64,000 bases of DNA from Capitella teleta (GCA_000328365.1 KB310082.1:147669-211668); one strand, 5' to 3'. Positions 23,755 to 35,174 are shown, counted from the stretch's first letter. Made by a program: numbers and translations. The notes: generated from the sequence alone by a model not told the origin.

Positions 23755-24125
23755 GGGTAACAGTCTCTATAGTCCCCTGAATAGGTAGTCCGGTGGAAGT
23801 CCTGGTTTGTATAGTCCTAGGACTTCATGTTCTAGGAATAGTAGTCTGGCAGATTACTATTCCTAGGGCATAATTATAGTCCTACCATTAGGATTAGTAG
23901 TCCCAGTGGAACTATACATACTAGGGTGGATTGTCCGCTGCATTGGATTAGAGCCAATAACAATTGTAACAGAGTGATAGTCCCCCGGGATAGATAGTCC
24001 TAGCTTCTGCTATACACAGAAAATATATTTTACATAACTAGGCTAGGTAATCCTACTAGGACTACTATTGCCAGATAAATTGCTAGGAATAGTGATCCAT
24101 AGGAATAGTAGCCCTAGGACTACCT
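23755..24125. repeat. Cluster of TAGTCC / CTAGGA motifs
   Basis: Over about 370 bp, TAGTCC, GTCCTAGGAC, AGGAATAGTAG and their complements recur at irregular spacing on both strands (for example near 23810, 23835, 23865, 23895, 23980, 24050, 24100). TAGTCCTAGGACTA is itself palindromic. It ends about 310 bp before the calpain-like start codon. Confidence 0.6.
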
Positions 24126-24438
24126 TACACCGGTGTATGCCATTCTTGAGCGCCTTTATCTCCAGCACAAGAGGGATGCTTGTTGTTTGGTTGTCAGCAC
24201 TTGTTCTTGCTTACGCGTCTTTTATTGCATGTACTAATCACCGCTCCAGGGCGCATTATAGACATATGGTGTATTCTATTGCTTTAGGGACACTCCTAGA
24301 ATAATGACGTGCGGGTAAATAGTCAGGCGGAGAGGTAAACAGGTGAGGAAAAACGGAACACGAAGATAAATTGGTTACACCACAGTAGATAATTGCCTGT
24401 ATGTATGTAACAGGTGTGTGGCATCTGGATATCTGGAT

Positions 24439-27400
24439 ATGGCGTTCCTGGCGACATCCTTCGAGCTTCCAGAGCAGGATTTCTACGAGATCCAGACGAG
24501 AATCATGGCTTTGAAGTCGTCCTCTGATGATTACATCGAGGACGACGACCTCCACTACGACCCCTCGTTCCCTCCCGATATCACATCCCTGACATACGTG
24601 TACAGTGGGGACGACAAATACGAGAGAATGACATTCAAACGCCCTAAGGTCAGTATAGAAGCCACATTAGATCGCTGTATGACATTGAAGTTACAGGAGC
24701 TGTGCGTCAGTCCTACCTTGTGCGGTGTCGGTGGTATATGTGACATCCCTGTACCCTGGAGAACCAAACCAGATCGCCTGTGGATTCAGTCCACTTTGGC
24801 GGTCATCTCTACCAGTCCAATGCACATGGAAAGGGTGATCCCTGGATACCAGGCTCACGAGCAAAACTTTCAACAGGAATACGTCGGTGAGGGATGCATG
24901 TTTGTACTAAAGTCATGGATGTACCTTAATTATAGATGTAAGATAATTAACGTGATACCTAGTAAGAAATTGTATGGCTGCGTGACATCACCAAGGGTTC
25001 ATTAACCGCTGTACACTTCCCCTATTTACGCAATATCTTGCTCCTCTCGACCGTTGACTTGTGCTTTGGAAATCTCTTCCTCATATTGGTGCTGATAAGA
25101 GCTGACCGATAAGCACGTTTGGCCCTCGCTGTGACCTCAACCCATGCTCACTACCTCGTCACATCGAGTGTACACTTGTTACTCTTGTACATATTGACAG
25201 AAAGATGTCGAGTGCGGACGACACACACTGAATTAGGTCTATTTCCGGGATGCGCCAATCCTCTATACTATTCCATTTTTGTACCTCGTATAGTTGTCTA
25301 TTACTTACCTGTTACTTACCTGCACAGACATGTCTATCAATACATGTTCTTCTCAGGTGCATTCCAATTTCACGTATGGCGGTTTGGTGAATGGCGAGAG
25401 ATTATTGTGGACGATTATTTACCTGTAATCGATGGACATCTAGCCTACTGCTCATCATTGGGATCGCCGCCCGAGTTCTGGGGAGCTTTGCTAGAGAAAG
25501 CCTATGCCAAGTAAGACCATGGCCCTTATAGAACTCCCTCATATGACTGATACAATTGCAGGTTCCACAAAGCCTATGAAGCCATAGAAACTGGAAACCC
25601 TTTGAACGCGCTAACTGACCTCACAGGCGATGTGTGTGAACATTACAGTGTACGAAATGTCACACAACTGGACCTGTTTCACATTTTGTACATCTCATAT
25701 TCAAACCGATCTCACATTTGCTGTTGGTTAAACAAAGAGTGCCTCAAACTGAAGGGTTTTCTGTGCCATCAGAAATCTCAGAAGGTTAGGATTTGCCATG
25801 AAATCACTTCCGAAATCCCTCGAATTTTTGTACCACGCAGGGCAGTCGTGGCACCGGAGAAGAGTTTCTCAAACGACTCATGATTGTAACAGCTGCCACT
25901 AAGGTGAGTGACGTTGTGTGACTCCTGTTCTTACTCATTCTCCACAGTTCCCGATGCTTGACGGGAACATGCTAAGCGTCCTCCGAATCAAAGATCCGTA
26001 CTGCAATGGTCAACCTCTGTGGAACGGCGATTTCTCCTCAAAGTTGGTCACGAGGCTATGTATTCATACTTTAGACCAGATTCGTTTACCTCTCCCACAG
26101 AAGCGAGTTCAGTTGGGGTAAAGTCAATCCGCGATTTCACGCGAACTTCAGACCCAGAAGTTGCTTAGATCCTTTTGAGTTCTGGATCTCCCTACCGGAC
26201 TTCATCACATACTTTGGCGACGTCGTCATTTGTAGCTCGACGACGCCATCCGAGGCTGCTGAGTATGACGCTGAAAGGATTTACAAATGTTCTGAAGCAA
26301 ATGACTTCACCGACTTGAAACGTGTTCAAGAAATCTTTGAGGATTTCTCCATGCTGGACCAGGAGTCGACTTCAATCCCTGCCAATAAGGATTTCCTGTG
26401 TGCCCCGCTAGACAAAGCAGCTTCGTTCAAATCTAGCCACGAGATATTGGTTCAGGAAAGCAGCAGTACTATCAAGATGAACAATGTTCGCGAGTGCGAT
26501 TCCTTTCAAGCTAAGAGCAGCAATGGACGGTATACATCCTCCGTGAAGGACAATAACAGCAATAGCTCGAGTAGAGACCTTGTGTCATCCAATGGCGACC
26601 AATGTAGTGACCATCCAATTCATTTGCCGCAACTGACCAACCTGAAGACGGACTCCATCAAGTCCAGTGGCCGGGGATCTCCGGCTTCATCCGTTGGCCA
26701 TGGGAGTTATCCAAAGCGATCTCGCAAAAGCCGGAGTACGGGGAGTACCCTGAGTGGAAGCTTGGGCTGCGTGAGCTCGTCTAGCAGTGTAGCACTATCT
26801 CGTATTGGTGGCAGTGACGATGCATGTGAGACAGACATCTCAGTTAGCCTTGCGTCCAGTCGACAGTCTGGTCTGTCAAATGCTGTTTCCAACAGTTCAA
26901 TAGCGTCGTCAGGAGCACTCAAAGAAGCCAACCTCTGCTTGGATATTCAGAAGAGCCAAATGTTCCGACGAACTGCATCACGGAGCTTCAATGGCAGGAG
27001 TTCAGGCTACAAGAAGCGGAGTGAGGCTTACCAGGCGTCCAACTGCTCAGCACCGACGCCCTCGCAACAATGTTCACCAATGCACAGTGCAAACGAAACG
27101 ACGTGTATCTTTGAATCTCGCATGGATTACTTCAGAGCTACAGGAGGATGGAAAGAACTGCTGTTTCACTACGGAAAGTGGAGAAGTAGGCCGAAGACCT
27201 TGATTCACCTACTTGTTCAGCACGTAATATTTACAGGGAGTACTGCTGGAGGTCCTCGCACCAACATTGAGTCTCACTCGAAGAACCCTCGTTGCGTTTT
27301 GGTCCTGGGTCGGCCGGACGCGAGGAATGAACTCACCCTGCAGTCTTGCCAGGGCAAATCTCACGTCATCATCACCCTCATGCAGGACTATAGGCTTGGA

Positions 27401-27855
27401 GGCAGCAAAGTAAACAGTTTGCTCATACCTATTGGGTTTAGCCTATACAAGGTAAGACATTCGTGAGCCACTATGGTACCCCAGACCCCAAATGCGTCAG
27501 TGAGTGGCACTCTGATTGGTTTCATGAAGGGTAATTATCACATTACCATCATGTATCTATAACCACGCCTATATATTTACATGTTGCCAATGTTCCATTT
27601 CATTGCTCTATTTTATCTCTCTCTCTCTCTCAGATGAGGAATTCAGATCGAGACGACAAGAGGAATTTATCGAAATTGATGCTTGTTGACGATACTAATT
27701 CTCAGAGCGAAAGTAGAGAGGTCATCAAACGGTATGACCTTGACCCTGGTATGTACTTGATTGTGCCGTACACGCTGAAGGCTGGCAAGGAAGGAGAGTT
27801 CCTTATCAGGGTTCTGGGACAGAAGGACGAAGTAGCCAATAAGAATTCCTGGTGA
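24439..27855 (+). CDS. Calpain-like protein with degenerate protease core and serine-rich insert
   Basis: Inferred exons: 24439-24886, 25357-25510, 25562-25784, 25841-25903, 25948-26117, 26152-27185, 27237-27451, 27634-about 27855; all join in frame, about 840 residues. Calpain protease-core (CysPc) features: HYDPSFPPDITSL, FKRP, QFHVWRFGEWREIIVDDYLP, EFWGALLEKAYAK, NALTDLTGDV, and FWISLPDFITYFGDVVIC. Then comes an insert of roughly 270 residues rich in Ser, Asn and Gly (about 26345-27115), then the C2-like domain III: GKWRRSTAGG, KNPRCVLVL, IPIGFSLYK, and EVIKRYDLDPGMYLIVPYTL with GEFLIRVLG. Where calpains have GDCW the sequence reads PDRLW, no GHAY-type His motif is visible, and the NPWG Asn box reads DPYC, so it is probably not a protease (compare CAPN6). 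No EF-hands were seen. Confidence 0.82.
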
Positions 27856-28199
27856 GTTCAGATTTGTTCGACATTTAACCATGAATAACGGTCGTACTCA
27901 CAGCGCCATTGCGTAGCGGGTGATGACGTCATGGTCACGTGGTACTGTTGAGTTGCTGGGAGTACTCGGCAGACGCACAAGAAGATAGCCCCAGTTATAT
28001 TTTTTGTATGCTGTGAACATTGTGTCATAAATATTTGGTTACAGTTTTGTGGTTACAAAAACCCGCTATGTCGTTTGCCTTATTATGTTAATTAATTGAG
28101 CTAACTGGGCTGTGGGGCCTACCTTGCTGTACGCCTAGTATATTGACTCTTGGAGCTAACTTTTATTGAACTGCACGCAACAAAAAATATATTACCAAC

Positions 28200-28492
28200 C
28201 TCACTCAATATTGATGGAGGTTATCGTGATTTCATCACTAAAAACTAAGCCTGGCCATCAAGAAAACGAAGTTTATTTGGCATTAGGCCAATTCAAGATC
28301 CACATGCGATCTCAGACGCGATCAGCATTCAGCAAGCGTGCTCTTTGGGCCAGACAGGCTGGATTTGAGGTTTCTTCTGTGACACTGTGTGATCAACTGA
28401 CCACCATGCTGAGACCTAAAGATAATGTGTCAACAGTCACGAACCGGTCCTGCGAGACCATCCGTGATTCAGATGTCCGGGATAATCTCTGA
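28200..28492 (+). CDS. Possible C-terminal C2-like exon of the calpain gene
   Basis: Open stretch with MEVIVISSLKTK, NEVYLALGQFKIHMRSQTRS and CDQLTTMLRP, a pattern that could be a C2 domain as found at the end of CAPN5/CAPN6-type calpains. The AG at about 28221 gives phase 0, whereas the strong GTGAGT donor at 27854 leaves phase 2; an alternative GT at about 27828 would fit. The junction is unresolved, so the gene may end at 27855 instead. Confidence 0.35.
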
Positions 28493-28514
28493 ATGGCGTG
28501 ACAGAATATCAAGT

Positions 28515-28534
28515 TTGGGGGGGGGGGGGGGGGT
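28515..28534. repeat. Poly(G) tract
   Basis: About 18 consecutive G residues just after the C2-like stretch. Confidence 0.9.
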
Positions 28535-28779
28535 TCCGGGAGCCTCATATGCGTGCTCCCCCGAAGTATATCAGAAAGACTAGACTATGCTATTTCTGAT
28601 TACTTATTTACAAATATTGATTTCATTTCACGGCTGACATATATTTGGGTGTGTTGTACCACTATTATATGCTTTCTTGAAAGCAGATCATTCATGACCT
28701 TTAAACTACTTAGGCCTACATGGCAATGCATGAACAATGTAGTTAGATAAAACTGCTATACATGTGTAGTACTAGTATA

Positions 28780-29472
28780 CAGAGTGGGCCAAAAGTATTC
28801 AATCTACTCCATGTTGAAGATCTTAATGCTTTCCAATGGTGCTACGCATTTCTTGGAAATTGTTACAAAACAGATCGCAGTGTTAATATCACACAAAGAT
28901 CAGAGAAATAAATACTTGGCATGGTCAGTCTAACATGTTATGCTGATATTCCTATCATTTCTATTCCAATTTCCTTAACATTTATTACGATTTATCTCAA
29001 TTAATAGAGTACACTCATCATTCGACGATATTTCTACTTTTGGTGGCAAACAGGGTCCCGGACTATAGATAAGCTTCATTGAACGCATAATTAAGGCAAC
29101 GCTCTCAAACTTTTGTTTTAATTGAGAGTGTTGTTGTTGTGACAGTAGCGAAAATGTGTATCTCCTAAAATCAAAACAAAGCAGAGAGTTTGTATTGAGA
29201 ATTTGAAGCGCCGTACAAAAGATCACATTCCTTAATGTTCGTTTAGGGGCTCATCTGACTTTGCTCTCTTCGCGATCACTCACCACTCGCATTTAATTGT
29301 GCCCCCCTCTAATTCAAAATTGATGTTTTACTTGACTTCTTTGCATACATGGGCGCTGAATAACAGTCAATCCATACCAGGTAGTTATTTTGTGGAATAA
29401 TTGATACATTTTAGTACATTTTAGAGTTTTGTTTTAAACATGGAGTAGATTGGCTACCTTTGGCCCACTCTG
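28780..29472. mobile_element. Tc1/mariner-type MITE with CAGAGTGGGCC ends
   Basis: Inverted ends of about 36 bp: CAGAGTGGGCCAAAAGTA then CAATCTACTCCATGTT at the left, and the complement of CAGAGTGGGCCAAAGGTA with CAATCTACTCCATGTT at the right. TA lies on both sides (28778-28779 and 29473-29474). It is 693 bp long with no transposase. Related ends occur at 36030 and 36112. Confidence 0.8.
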
Positions 29473-29526
29473 TACATGTAGGATGCGTATCATCACGTAC
29501 CTGACTGTCCTTACACATCACAGATC

Positions 29527-29588
29527 AAGGTTGTTGTTTTTTTTGTTTTTTTTTGTTTTTGTTTTTGTTTTTGTTTTTTTTTTTTTTG
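29527..29588. repeat. T-rich (GTTTTT)n tract
   Basis: Low-complexity T runs broken by single G residues. Confidence 0.9.
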
Positions 29589-29828
29589 GCGACCGATAAC
29601 ACAACGTAGACCTATATTATTATACGTAATGAAGCGATTTCAGGTCTAAGGAAATGATCTCCGATAGTGAAAGTATATAAAGAAAATACTCAGAATTTCC
29701 ACCAACGGTGCCGACAAAAATTACTTAAAATGAATAAATAAATGAAGTTAGGAATGATCAAAACAGTTATGCTTTTTCGGTTCACAGATAGAGGATATAA
29801 ACGGAGTGTTATTCAATTTGAGTCAGCT

Positions 29829-29902
29829 GGCTCTGTGGCTTAGTTGGTTAAAGCGCCTGCCTAGTAAGCAGGAGATCCTGAGTTCGAATCTCAGTAGAGC
29901 CT
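29829..29902 (+). tRNA. tRNA-Thr (anticodon AGT)
   Basis: A full cloverleaf of 74 nt including the discriminator T: acceptor GGCTCTG paired with TAGAGCC, D arm with GCTTAGTTGGTTAAAGC (A box), anticodon arm CCTGC-CTAGTAA-GCAGG with anticodon AGT, and T arm CTGAGTTCGAATCTCAG (B box GTTCGAATC). No intron. It closely matches animal tRNA-Thr(AGU). A T-rich stretch follows at 29914. Confidence 0.97.
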
Positions 29903-30646
29903 TCGGTGGAAATTTTTTCACAACATTAACGTTATCATTTATCTTTTTCTTTTTAACATAATTTTTAATGCTGTATGAAAAATAAAGAAATATTTTTTAA
30001 TAAATAATAAATTTATTTCAACATTGTGCACAATTTTTTTTTGATTTTTTTTTTCCGCTCCATTGTCCAACGAGCAGGCGACGTACGGCCACACCACCAG
30101 TCAATGTCAGTCGGTCGGAGGCTGAGCGGCCAACTGGGTGTTACACAATGCGCTCAGAAAAAAAAAAAAAAAAAAAAAAATGGAGAGGAAAGAAGTGAGA
30201 AAAAGAGAGGATTTTTTTTTTTTTCTTTTAGTGTAGGATTGGAAATTTAATTGGGACAATTCCACAAAAAAGCAACCCAGCCAGATTTATACGTTATGTA
30301 TCCATACAAATTGTTTTAATTTATATTTTAATTTATTGTACTGTAATTGTTTTAATTATCTAGTTTTCATACAATCTGAAACATTTATGTGATTTACCGT
30401 TATCCGTTTGAGAAATATAATAATAATAATAATAATAATAATTATGATTACCGGTAAAAGAAAAGACCGGTAATTTTGGACTATCTGAAATAAGACCAAA
30501 GCAATGACATTGGAAAAAGAAAAGGAAAAACAACCCCAAATAATAAGATTTATGGCCGATTATATCAATCAATAGCAGAAAGAATCACAGAGAATAAATA
30601 ACATTCAAATAATCAAAGCAAGTTGTAAAAAAAAAAAAAAAAAAAA
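29903..30646. other. AT-rich spacer with simple repeats
   Basis: A(20+) tracts at about 30159-30180 and 30626-30646, a (TAA)n run at 30419-30441, otherwise AT-rich. No exon supported. Confidence 0.5.
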
Positions 30647-32234
30647 TCATTCTTTCAGTTTAGCAGCATCAAAAGAGTTTCCACATTTGAGACACGAATT
30701 GAACTTTTTGCACTCCTCGCACACTTCGAAATCGCAAGAGCAAACAAACACAGAATCTTTCAAGGTAAAACACAAGTCACAGGAAAACTGGGGCCGTTGC
30801 TTTTCTATCTTAACAGCGGGAGGTTTAACGACTTTTATGATCTTTGCCTTCACCAGAGTAGGAGATGGTTCAGCATGGATCGCATCCTCAGCCACTGGTC
30901 TGGGCTCAAGAGTAGGTTCTTCTTCTGCTATTGGCAGGAAGGAATCTTCATCCAGTAACTGGTTGATGAGCAGCAGATCCTCCGGAGTTGGTTCTGTATC
31001 AGCTGGTTTTGTGACCACTTCCTGGACTACCTCAGTTTTATTTTGAGACGTGGGATTTAGTTCTGCGATTGGTGCGATCGGTTCTTGTGGCTGATCAGTG
31101 GTTTCTTCAGGCGCGACGAAATTTCTCATAAATTTGTCAAAACTATTTGATGGGAATTGGTTTGTCTTCTTGAGAAATCTGTGTGATTGGTTGTTCCTTC
31201 TCTGGTTTCTAGGTCTCCTTCGCATTTGCGATTTTATGGATGGTATGTTTGGTAGTGCCGCTCCTTCGTCGCACTCTTCCGCTAGAATTCTGTTGATGAT
31301 TTCCGCATCCTCAGCTGATCGATCCTCAAATCCTTCAGCGTGCTCTAAAAGAAGGAAATGTTCCAAGATTATTACGAGATGTATGAGAGCAATTAATTAA
31401 GGAATTCTCTGTTGAAAAGTGGATAATTTCTGCTGAAACCACAGGTTTAATTATTAGGTTCAAGTCGTACACAGAGACTATAAGTGAATCACCATCGATC
31501 AAAAGTCAATCATAAAACAAAAGTGTGAATCACAGATTATGTGATTAAGCAAAAAATTTAATTACCTGGAACCTCAATCTGCTGTTGCCAATTGTCATGC
31601 AAAACTTCATTTACTGAGACAGGATTCAATCGGTTGACCAGTAGATTTCTCAGCTGTTCTTCAATCTATGCGAAATATAAATTTAATTTCAGAACCATAA
31701 TATTACTATAACATTATATAAGATCACAAAATACCTGCACGATCTTCTGCAGAGGGGCGATCAAGTGAATGCCGTCTTTTTTGCGCTCAACCTTAACGTC
31801 CATCATGTTATCGAGCGCTTGCTTAACTCTTGGGTTGTCCATCCAGGCGTGATTGATCAGTGCGTTCACAGACCTGAAAACCTTCAAGAACAAAACAATC
31901 ACCTCAATTCACCTTTGACCTGACCAACCTGAGTAGTAGCAGGCGTAATTTCCATTCGCGTCTCATTGATACTGTGTTCACTGTTCACAATGCGCACCAC
32001 ATCTGCTTGTAATTATAATTAAAACTGATTGATACAGAACTAATACGCACCACCAGCATTTGCCAATTGCACTGCCGCTTCAGTGCAGTCGTCACGAGGG
32101 AGAAGAACGATTCGCTTCACATGAAAATCTTTCTCCTCAAAATACGACTTCAGTTGGTCCTTTGTGAAGTCTGACGGAAGATTCCAGATGCAGATAGTCT
32201 GCCAACTATTCATCAGTTGAAGTACGCCTTCCAT
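30647..32234 (-). CDS. RRM/KH-like putative RNA-binding protein with C-terminal Cys cluster, 5 exons
   Basis: Family not recognised. Exons 32234-32051, 32005-31929, 31881-31735, 31665-31566 and 31344-30647 join in frame to 401 residues. Residues 11-87 look like an RRM (TICIWNLPSDFTKDQL, then VKRIVLLPRDDCTEAAVQLA). About residues 88-165 (KVERKKDGIHLIAPLQKIV) resemble a degenerate KH-like fold. An acidic/basic linker carries two similar motifs, AEIINRILAEE and LLLINQLLDED, like short peptide ligands. The C-terminal 45 residues hold eight cysteines as CDLC, CSCDFEVCEEC and CLKC, spaced like a small zinc-binding module. The start is the first ATG of the RRM exon. I infer RNA binding; the target is unknown. 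The layout resembles the gene at 40693. Confidence 0.7.
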
Positions 32235-32946
32235 TGCAGAAGACTGTTAATTAATAGTGACGAGTTTTAAAAACAAAAGATTTAATGGTGGATAACATTG
32301 ATCAATTAAAATCAAAGAAGAGGATTACCAGGGCCTTATTATCATTTTAATTAGTCAACCATTAATTCAGATTATTGCTGTACATATAATAATATAATTG
32401 TGCATGACTTGAAAAACTTGACCTAATATGTGTACACATTAGGTCAAGTATTTCAAGCTCCCAGTGTAGCGATTGGGTCATGATTCACATGTTAAGGCCA
32501 ATAATACTATATAGTTGAAAACACTATCATATGTATAATATATAATTATTATGATATGTGTTCTAATCAATATGTGTGGAGCCAATGCAAACAGATATTC
32601 TGGCACAGTTGTGGGACAATAATTATTTTATATATGACACATAATGTATGCATATATGATAGTATTGTTTTGTACGGGTATAGCTGGCAATTAAAGGGAT
32701 GGGGAACTGAATTTTAAGTGATGTTCTATTGACTCATAGCACCAATTGATAGCATTCCGTGCCAAAAACACCATGCCTGGATGCAAGCGTAAAAAAATAA
32801 TGCATTCCGAATATCGGGGTTAGCATTGGGCCTATGGAAGAATGGCTTCCATTACGAAGTATAATAATCAGCCAACAACGAGCAATTATTAGCAACGGTA
32901 CAACCAGTGAAAATAACTTTAGCTTTAGTAACTTGCAGTTTATATA
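32235..32946. other. Spacer with hairpins upstream of the RRM/KH-like gene
   Basis: Holds the hairpin at 32408-32457 and an AT-rich inverted pair around ACTATCATAT (32521 and 32660), possibly a small MITE. No exon seen. Confidence 0.4.
32408..32457. repeat. 50-bp near-perfect hairpin
   Basis: Arms of 20 bp (ACTTGACCTAAT core) with one mismatch and a 10-base loop containing GTGTACAC. Confidence 0.7.
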
Positions 32947-33959
32947 CAGTAAAACCCCGCTAACTCGAAAACGGATAACTCGAGGACCCCTCTTCGTCGA
33001 AGTGTTTTCAAAGTCCCGACGACTCCCCTATACTTTAGCATTACAGATTGCTCGGATTCCTCGAACCCCGCTTCGTCGAAAAACCCTCTTCCTCGAACAT
33101 ATTTTTCGGTCCCTTTCGCAAAATCGAATCGTATTCGTCGAAGTTTTTTTTTTTTAGATCAAAGAACCCTTTCGCTAATTGCAATTAACGCCACTCTGCT
33201 TACTGTTTTGGACAATCGTTTACAAAGTTCGACTCGCGTGTCACCTCTCGCATTCATGATGCTTGGTTAACAATAGAAGAGAGAGCATGTAGTGGATTTT
33301 CGATCGGAGTAAAACACATGAAGGCGTCTTTGATGAAGACGATTACAGAAAGCGGTACAGCCTCTGATGTTGAATAGGCGGGAAACATCAATAATAAACA
33401 AACTCTGCCCATCAGTATAAAACCCGATCATTCGTCACAACAAATTAATCAGTCTGTGACTGTCTGTCGACGAATCTCTGCGAGACATATCTGCAATAAT
33501 GGCGACTAAACGAAAGATCACATGTGTAACCCTGGAGACCAAGTTCCTGGCGATCAGCGAAAAGGCCATCGCCGATAAGTTTGGAATCCCACCAAGCACC
33601 CTGTCAACTTGGATAAAAAATTCTGAGAATATTCAAGCGCATTATAGAGAGAGTGGAGGTGACAGGATGCTGTGGTTGAAGGCGGCAAGAACAAAGAATA
33701 TCCCCCTCTCTCGGTCGATTTTGTATATTTTCTAGTAAACAACGTAAACAAATTTTTATTTTTATGTGTTGGCAGCTTTAAAGTAGTCAAGGGTAGGTCA
33801 TTACGCTATCATAACGTAATTTGAGATCAATATGCTATCATAACGTCATCTCATAGATCATAACGTTACCAAAATTCGAAAACCCCGATTCGTCGAAAAC
33901 CCTCTTCGTCGAAGTGTTTTCGCTGGTCCCTTCAAATTCGAGTTAGCGGGGTTTTACTT
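32947..33959. mobile_element. pogo/Tigger relic 2 with transposase N-terminus
   Basis: Ends are inverted: CAGTAAAACCCCGCTAACTC at 32947 and the complement ending at 33959 (last base changed), flanked by TA. CTCGAA/TTCGTCGAA blocks recur within both subterminal regions. The open frame 33499-33735 encodes MATKRKITCVTLETKFLAIS and AIADKFGIPPSTLSTWIKN, the psq-type helix-turn-helix that starts Tigger/CENP-B transposases, then ARTKNIPLS. The rest of the transposase, including the DDE domain, is deleted. About 1.0 kb, non-autonomous. Confidence 0.85.
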
Positions 33960-33961
33960 TA

Positions 33962-35174
33962 TGTAAATACATAAATAAATGAATCATTTTGGTGTGCAAT
34001 GTCAATAGAAGTGCACAAAGCAATGCCCATGAACCACGAATACTTAAATCCTTGGTTACATATGTATAACGTCCCCATTATAAGTCCAGAGATTGTACGT
34101 TAGTATAGGTAATCACCGAGGGGAAACAAACCCATTAAAAAAAAATCAATGAAATTTGTGAAAACCAGATCCAACCGGAGACTTATGCAAAACCGGATGG
34201 GGGGTACAAAAAAAAAATGGAGTCTCCGGGTCAAAAACAGAGTGTGTGTTGGAATGTAATATGATGTATGCTATTAAAATTGAAGTTTTCCAGTAAGCCA
34301 GTGTCAGTACTGAGTGTTGCCGAGTAGTGAGTGCACCATATCGAAAACCTCAAAATTGAAAACGGGTCATGGATGTCATGGATACACATAACTCCATGTA
34401 CTATATCAGTAGGCCTATATAGCCATAATTAATATGTGGAATGGTCATGATAGTAGTCTGGTAATAGCTCCTAGTCCTATTAAACAGGACTAGGGAGTCT
34501 TGGAAGTTTGAACGAGATTAGCATCATTAGGATCCACTAGCTCCCCAAGGGTAGCGGAGCAGTTCCTACACACTAGTGTATACCTAGCTCCCCAAGGGTA
34601 GCGGAGTAGTTCCCACTACGCTACGGCTTGGGGAGCTAGTGTATACCCACTATTATGACTATACGCTACGCTACGGCTTGGGGAGCTAAGGATATACATG
34701 ATTCACAGGCAAAACCTGTCATATTCCTAATATTATGTCTAACATATACGATTAATTTTTAGGCTGAAATATAATTCCCGCCGTGGCCACTCACAACAGG
34801 GTATAAAAACGGATTCAAACTGAAAATCTATACAACCGAACAAACCATTTTATCCAAGTCACTGCAGCTGGCAGAAGATCGAAACAGCAGGAAAACCCCT
34901 CCGTTTCGGTTCCCTTCACTTTCATTTTCGACCGGGTGCGTTATGATCGCGTGTTGTGAAAGTGCAAGTGAAGAAAATGGAATTTCCTGATTATTGATTC
35001 CAGCTATCACTGCACCCCATTTCGTCAACTCGGTGCCAAGGTAAGTCGCTTCATAACATTATTAAGGACATTGACATCATTTCACTGCTTGGATTGGGGG
35101 ATTATAGGCCCTATTGATTGGCTTATATGTAGGCCCTACATCATACATGTCTATGGAGCATTGAGCCTTGGACC
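33962..35174. other. Spacer with inverted repeat block, up to gap 1
   Basis: No exon recognised apart from the repeat at 34540-34690. An open frame on the minus strand (34828-35028) has no motif. Confidence 0.4.
34540..34690. repeat. Inverted repeat built from TAGCTCCCCAAG / CTTGGGGAGCTA
   Basis: Two forward blocks TAGCTCCCCAAGGGTAGCGG (34541 and 34587 regions) are followed by two inverted blocks CTACGCTACGGCTTGGGGAG (34617 and 34665 regions), with GTGTATAC between. The same block occurs alone at 3453-3493. Confidence 0.65.
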
